DNA of 64,000 nucleotides from Pseudomonadota bacterium (GTDB taxonomy: Bacteria > Pseudomonadota > Gammaproteobacteria > Burkholderiales > Thiobacillaceae), in assembly GCA_030653935.1 (NCBI GenBank), contig JAURYL010000036.1, positions 42,409-106,408 of the forward strand, read 5' to 3'. A program made the translations under genes and the position numbers. Of this stretch, positions 59,271 to 64,000 are shown one piece after another (position 1 is the first letter of the stretch; each line of letters starts with the position of its first letter). The notes below the pieces were generated by a model. That model saw nothing but the letters and a program-made list of their open reading frames with translations, had not been told where the DNA came from and made no database searches.

Positions 59271-60686
<1,416 letters not shown>

Positions 60687-60700
60687 CCCAATACCATTTC

Positions 60701-60720
60701 ACGCCGCCCTCGGGCGGCGT
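60701..60720 (+). terminator. Hairpin after gltD
   Basis: ACGCCGCC-CTCG-GGCGGCGT forms an 8-bp stem 14 bases after the gltD stop. There is no T-run, so it may be only a partial terminator. Confidence 0.45.
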
Positions 60721-60758
60721 AGCCTCGGCCTCCCTGAAAAACCGCCGAGGTCTTCCCG

Positions 60759-62120
60759 ATGAATACCGTGTTCAAGCTGTGCGGCTTGTTGGCTGGTCTG
60801 CTTTGTCTGACGGTTGCACAGGCGCAGAACCTGGCGGCCGTGAAACATCCCATTCCCGAAGCGCCGCAACTGTCAGAGTCCGCGCAAGCCCTGCTGGATG
60901 GGGTCATGAATCAGGTGCCGCAGATCGATACGGCGGGCCTGGCCGAGCAGTTGCGGACGCGGCCGGAAACTGTGGTCATCGACGTGCGCACCGCGCCGGA
61001 GTTGGCGAATCTGGGCGGACGCATCGACGCGCCGCGCTTCGCCCATCTGTTGCGCGGCTGGCTGGAATTCCAGATCGAGACGGCGGTGCCCGACAAGAAC
61101 ACGCCCATCGTGGTCTATTGCGGCGTCAGCCAGCGCAGCCCCCTGGCCGCCGAGACGCTGATCAAGCTCGGCTACCGCGACGTGAAGAATTACCGTGACG
61201 GCTTCTTCAACTGGCGCCGCGCCGGCCTGCCGGTGGTGCCGACGGACGCCGCGCCGAATTCCTTCCTCTACGACCTGCCCAGGGAAGTGATGCCCGGCGT
61301 CTGGTCGGCCATCGGCGCCACCGCCCCCGGCACCTACGAGAACTCCGGCCACAACAACAACCTCTCCTTCATCGTCACCGACGCCGGCGTGGTGGTGGTG
61401 AACGCCGGCGACAATTACCTGCTGGCGCAAAGCCTGCACGACGAAATCCGGAAGCGCACCGACCAGCCGGTGAAGTATGTGGTCCTGGAAAACGGCCAGG
61501 GCCACGCCATGCTGGGTTCCAATTATTGGAAGGAACAGGGCGCCCGGATCGTCGCGCAGCGGGATACCGCCATCTACATGGAGAAATTCGGGTACGAGGC
61601 CCTGGCCGGCATGCGCGCGCGCCAACGCGACAAGGCCTATCGCACCGAGTTCGTGATGCCGGACATCATTTACGACGACAGACTCGACCTGTCCATGGGC
61701 GGGAAGAAGATCGAAGTGCTGCACCTGGGCAATGCCCACCACCACGGCGACACCATGGTCTGGCTGCCCGAGCAGAAGCTGGTGATCGCCGGCGACACCG
61801 CCTTTCACGTGCGCATGCCGCCTATTTTCGAGGACACCAATACCGCCCGCTGGATCAGCATCTGGGACCGGTTCGAGGCCCTCGGCGCCGAGGTCGTCAT
61901 CCCCGGCCACGGCGGCCCCACCGACATGGCGACGGTGCGCCAGTGGACGCGGGGCTACCTCGCGCACCTACGCGAGAAGGTTGCCGAGGTGCTCGCCCGG
62001 GGCGGCTCACTGGAGGAGGCCTACAAGGTCGACCAGTCCGCTTACCTGCACCTGCACACGGCGGACGAACTGGCCCGGCTCAACGCCGGACGGGTGTTCC
62101 GCTCGATGGAGTTCGAATAA
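60759..62120 (+). CDS. Secreted rhodanese-metallo-beta-lactamase fusion with altered metal motif
   Basis: A 453-residue protein. The signal peptide ends LTVAQAQ. A rhodanese domain (about 55-160) has VVIDVRTAPE and the active-site loop VYCGVSQRSPLAAETL (Cys near 125). The MBL-fold domain (about 175-430) keeps NAHHHGDTMVWLPEQKLVIAGD and VIPGHGGPTD, but the HxHxDH motif is replaced by ENGQGHAMLGSNYW near 243, leaving only the last His. Similar MBL proteins occur with sulfur-oxidation and quinoprotein systems. It may bind metal differently or not be a hydrolase. Single gene, convergent with the NUDIX gene. Confidence 0.85.
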   Translation: MNTVFKLCGLLAGLLCLTVAQAQNLAAVKHPIPEAPQLSESAQALLDGVMNQVPQIDTAGLAEQLRTRPETVVIDVRTAPELANLGGRIDAPRFAHLLRGWLEFQIETAVPDKNTPIVVYCGVSQRSPLAAETLIKLGYRDVKNYRDGFFNWRRAGLPVVPTDAAPNSFLYDLPREVMPGVWSAIGATAPGTYENSGHNNNLSFIVTDAGVVVVNAGDNYLLAQSLHDEIRKRTDQPVKYVVLENGQGHAMLGSNYWKEQGARIVAQRDTAIYMEKFGYEALAGMRARQRDKAYRTEFVMPDIIYDDRLDLSMGGKKIEVLHLGNAHHHGDTMVWLPEQKLVIAGDTAFHVRMPPIFEDTNTARWISIWDRFEALGAEVVIPGHGGPTDMATVRQWTRGYLAHLREKVAEVLARGGSLEEAYKVDQSAYLHLHTADELARLNAGRVFRSMEFE

Positions 62121-62128
62121 GCGTCGGT

Positions 62129-62680
62129 TCAGCCGCCGCTGCGGCCGAAGCGCTCATACCAGAGCAGGCCCATTACCGTCTTGGCCTCGTTGATGCGGCC
62201 GTCGCCGATCATGGCGATGGCTTCGGCGAAGGGCACGCGGAGGATTTCCAGGAACTCGTCCTCGTCCATGTTGTGACCCGAGTAGGTGAGGCCGCGCGCC
62301 TCGAAGTAGACCAGGCGTTCGTCAGCGTAGCCGATGCACGGGTAGAAGGTGGGCAGTTGCCGCCACTCGCTGGCGAGGTAGCCGGTCTCTTCTTCCAGTT
62401 CCCGTTGTGCGCAGGCCAGTTCGGCTTCACCAGGGTCGAACTTGCCGGCGGGCAGTTCCAGGAAATCACGGCGCAACGGATAGCGATGCTGGCGTTCCAG
62501 TAGGATGTCGCCGTTGTCGAACACCGGGATCATCACCGCCGCGCCCGGGTGGACGATGTATTCGCGCGTGGATTCGCCGCCGTTGGGCAGGCGCACCCGG
62601 TCCTTCTTTACATGCAGCAAGCGGCCGCGATATTCGTCGCTGGATTCCAGGGTGTGTTCGGTGAGGTCGGGAGCGGACAT
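62129..62680 (-). CDS. nudF: NUDIX hydrolase, ADP-ribose pyrophosphatase-like
   Basis: A 183-residue protein with a full Nudix box GKFDPGEAELACAQRELEEE followed by TGY (about 74-96) and the ADPRase-type residues YPCIGYADERLVYFEA. It probably hydrolyses ADP-ribose or a related sugar nucleotide. Preceding residues GDILLERQHRYPLRRDFLE are typical of NudF/YqiK-like members. Confidence 0.88.
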   Translation of the reverse strand: MSAPDLTEHTLESSDEYRGRLLHVKKDRVRLPNGGESTREYIVHPGAAVMIPVFDNGDILLERQHRYPLRRDFLELPAGKFDPGEAELACAQRELEEETGYLASEWRQLPTFYPCIGYADERLVYFEARGLTYSGHNMDEDEFLEILRVPFAEAIAMIGDGRINEAKTVMGLLWYERFGRSGG

Positions 62681-62711
62681 GGCAGCGGGAAATTGAGTGG
62701 GTTGGGCGAGT

Positions 62712-63128
62712 CTATAGCGCGGCGGCGATGCGCAGGGCGAGCGCCGAGCCGAGGGCGAAGGGGGCCACGCGAGCTGGGTTTTCCCGCCGCGCGGCGGACC
62801 AGATCGAATCGGGAAACTTCGGGTCGTCCGTCCAGCGCGGAATCACATGCCAATGCACATGCGGCACCAGGTTACCCAGGCTGGCCAGATTGATCTTGTC
62901 CGGCCGCGCCACTTCCCGCACCGCCGCTTCCACCGCGAACACCACGTTCATCAGGCGTTGCCGTTCGGCTGGGGGCAGATCAGTCATTTCCTTGACGTGG
63001 GCGTTCAGGACCACCCGGCAGAAACCGGGGTAGGCGGCGTCTTCCACCCAGATCACGCGGCAGAAGGCGTCGGACCAGAGGCGGGTTTCGGCGGAGGGGG
63101 AACAGAGGGGGCAGGGGGTGTCGAGCAT
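62712..63128 (-). CDS. HIT-family hydrolase
   Basis: A 138-residue protein. The histidine triad is in LVPHVHWHVIPRW near 88-96. An N-terminal CPLC pair may bind zinc. HIT proteins cleave nucleotidyl-phosphoramidates and related dinucleotides. It is 31 bp upstream of the NUDIX gene on the same strand, so they may be co-transcribed. Confidence 0.92.
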   Translation of the reverse strand: MLDTPCPLCSPSAETRLWSDAFCRVIWVEDAAYPGFCRVVLNAHVKEMTDLPPAERQRLMNVVFAVEAAVREVARPDKINLASLGNLVPHVHWHVIPRWTDDPKFPDSIWSAARRENPARVAPFALGSALALRIAAAL

Positions 63129-63135
63129 GTTTGCT

Positions 63136-63537
63136 TCACCACAAGACTTTCAACCCTGGCAGGGCGTCGGTCTCGATCTTGCGATCACAACTGACCAAGG
63201 TATGGCCCAATGAAACGGCCTGCCAGATCAACATGCGGTCAAAAGGGTCGCGGTGGTTGGGGATGTCCGGCAAGGCAGAAAAGCCGGCCGCCAGACGCGC
63301 ATCCAGCGGCAGCAGTACAAACCCCTGACGCAACGCCGCGTCTGGCAGTGCATCCGGGCTAACCCCTTGCAGATGCAGCTTGCCTAGCCGATGTTTGAGC
63401 GCGATTTCCCAGAAAGAAATTGCGCTGACAAACACCGGGTTGTCCGGGTTCGTCATGGCGGCGCGCGCCGATTCGGACAGCTTCTCAGGCGAGATCAATG
63501 CCCAAAGGAAGGCATGCGTATCGAGAAGGCACTTCAT
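63136..63537 (-). CDS. vapC: PIN-domain toxin of the VapC type
   Basis: A 133-residue PIN protein: KCLLDTHAFLW with Asp6, FVSAISFWEIALKHR with Glu44, and HRDPFDRMLIWQA with further acids near 97-100, then TLVSCDRKIE. These match the acidic site of VapC-like RNases of the DUF4411/YobN-type subgroup that pair with Phd antitoxins. It overlaps the antitoxin by 4 bp (ATGA). Confidence 0.92.
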   Translation of the reverse strand: MKCLLDTHAFLWALISPEKLSESARAAMTNPDNPVFVSAISFWEIALKHRLGKLHLQGVSPDALPDAALRQGFVLLPLDARLAAGFSALPDIPNHRDPFDRMLIWQAVSLGHTLVSCDRKIETDALPGLKVLW

Positions 63538-63773
63538 GCGCGCAAAAACTCTTCGTCCGTCATTTCGAAATCCGGCGCAAAGGCCACGCTGGCCTGCCCC
63601 GACAGAATGCCCAAAGCGCGAGGTTCCGAGGCGGGTAGCTGGTTGTATGGAATGAGCGCGGCCACGTTTTCGTGGCCGCGCCCATAACTGACCACTACCG
63701 TTTCGCCCGCGCGCACGGCATCGATGATTTCGGAAAACCGGGCCTTGAATTCGCCGACCTGAACGGTTTGCAT
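63534..63773 (-). CDS. Phd/YefM-family antitoxin, partner of the PIN toxin
   Basis: A 79-residue product from ATG 63773 with GGAG 8-11 bases upstream. MQTVQVGEFKARFSEIIDAV followed by AGETVVVSYGRG is the Phd/YefM N-terminal DNA-binding fold; the C-terminus (SVAFAPDFEMTDEEF) would wrap the toxin. An open frame continues upstream into the tandem repeat, but it has no proper start and I treat it as an extension. Confidence 0.9.
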   Translation of the reverse strand: MQTVQVGEFKARFSEIIDAVRAGETVVVSYGRGHENVAALIPYNQLPASEPRALGILSGQASVAFAPDFEMTDEEFLRA

Positions 63774-63816
63774 GGTGTTTGCTCCACGAATGTCGGGTTG
63801 AGGCTGAATCAATCGA

Positions 63817-63829
63817 GACAACTTGTCAA
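63817..63829 (-). promoter_or_regulatory. Candidate operator/-35 upstream of the antitoxin gene
   Basis: GACAACTTGTC at 63817-63827 is an 11-base palindrome overlapping a perfect minus-strand TTGACA (63824-63829), about 45 bases before the antitoxin ATG. It could be the -35 with an autoregulatory operator, but no good -10 was seen at the expected distance. Confidence 0.35.
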
Positions 63830-63865
63830 GAACGTGCCGGGTTTTGTCGTAGTTTTTTACACTTA

Positions 63866-64000
63866 GGCAAGGCAAGGCAAGGCAAGGCAAGGCAAGGCAA
63901 GGCAAGGCAAGGCAAGGCAAGGCAAGGCAAGGCAAGGCAAGGCAAGGCAAGGCAAGGCAAGGCAAGGCAAGGCAAGGCAAGGCAAGGCAAGGCAAGGCAA
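63866..64000. repeat. Pentanucleotide tandem repeat (GGCAA)n, at least 27 copies
   Basis: Perfect head-to-tail GGCAA units run from 63866 to the window edge (135 bases, 27 copies) with no visible variant. The real length is unknown because the window ends inside it. It lies about 90 bases upstream of the antitoxin start codon. Confidence 0.95.

Noticed and set aside
63774..63995. N-terminal extension of the antitoxin into the pentanucleotide repeat
   Set aside because: Only TTG codons inside the repeat could start it, without a ribosome site, whereas ATG 63773 has one and fits the family start.
63866..64000. Tandem repeat considered as a CRISPR or coding region
   Set aside because: There are no spacers and the reading frames are mere repeats of five residues; it is a simple sequence repeat.

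Overview
The window is about 64 kb of GC-rich chromosome, dense with genes on both strands. Gene order (argS-SPOR-dsbA; trxA-rho; ygfZ-DUF4936; rsmI facing yraN-diaA-dolP; yqgE-ruvX-pyrR-pyrB-pyrC') points to a betaproteobacterium. The fcc-like flavoprotein/cytochrome pair, several rhodanese and DUF302 proteins and a lone molybdopterin oxidoreductase suggest a sulfur-oxidising lineage of the Nitrosomonadales type. The taxonomic placement is inferred from content only. No rRNA, tRNA, CRISPR array or prophage was recognised.

Layout. 1-4.7 kb: the end of a type I restriction locus (RhuM tail, shortened HsdS, HsdR, YgjP-like metallopeptidase). 5.0-6.1 kb: a DsbB/DsbA-like pair. 6.2-14.8 kb: an alpha-glucan/trehalose operon (GH77 glucanotransferase, TreS-maltokinase fusion, GlgC, GlgX). 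15-23 kb: a transglutaminase remnant, HPP-CBS membrane protein, molybdopterin oxidoreductase, Cdd1-like protein, CorA, YgfZ and DUF4936, separated by repeats. 23.5-27.1 kb: a four-gene secreted cluster (rhodanese, DUF302, Pro/Gln-rich repeat protein, DUF302). 27.2-27.5 kb: two abutting MITE-like palindromes. 27.5-37.4 kb: housekeeping genes (dolP, diaA, yraN, rsmI, pyrC, a RAYT transposase, argS, SPOR protein, dsbA, fdxA, trxA, rho). 37.6-44.1 kb: two unknowns and the pyr operon, into which a type II restriction-modification pair is inserted between pyrB and the pseudo-dihydroorotase pyrX. 44.3-46.9 kb: fccB/fccA-like genes and a frameshifted Crp/Fnr regulator. 47.1-53.7 kb: an RND permease, two SRPBCC proteins, a lipoprotein, an EEP nuclease/phosphatase and cardiolipin synthase ClsB. 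54.2-60.7 kb: gltB and gltD with three small genes between them. 60.8-63.8 kb: a rhodanese-MBL protein, NUDIX and HIT hydrolases and a VapC/Phd-type toxin-antitoxin pair. The window ends inside a pentanucleotide tandem repeat.

At least five families of palindromic intergenic repeat recur, and one RAYT (REP-associated tyrosine transposase) gene is present. Some repeats touch genes functionally: one supplies the stop codon of rsmI, another the probable ribosome binding site of ruvX.

The strongest oddities are: the BglII/BstYI-type restriction-modification pair translationally embedded in the pyrimidine operon; the DUF302/rhodanese/repeat-protein cluster; the FccB-like protein lacking the second redox cysteine beside a broken regulator; the rhodanese-MBL protein whose metal motif is replaced; the orphan antitoxin between gltB and gltD; and the long pentanucleotide repeat upstream of a toxin-antitoxin operon. 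Coordinates include stop codons.
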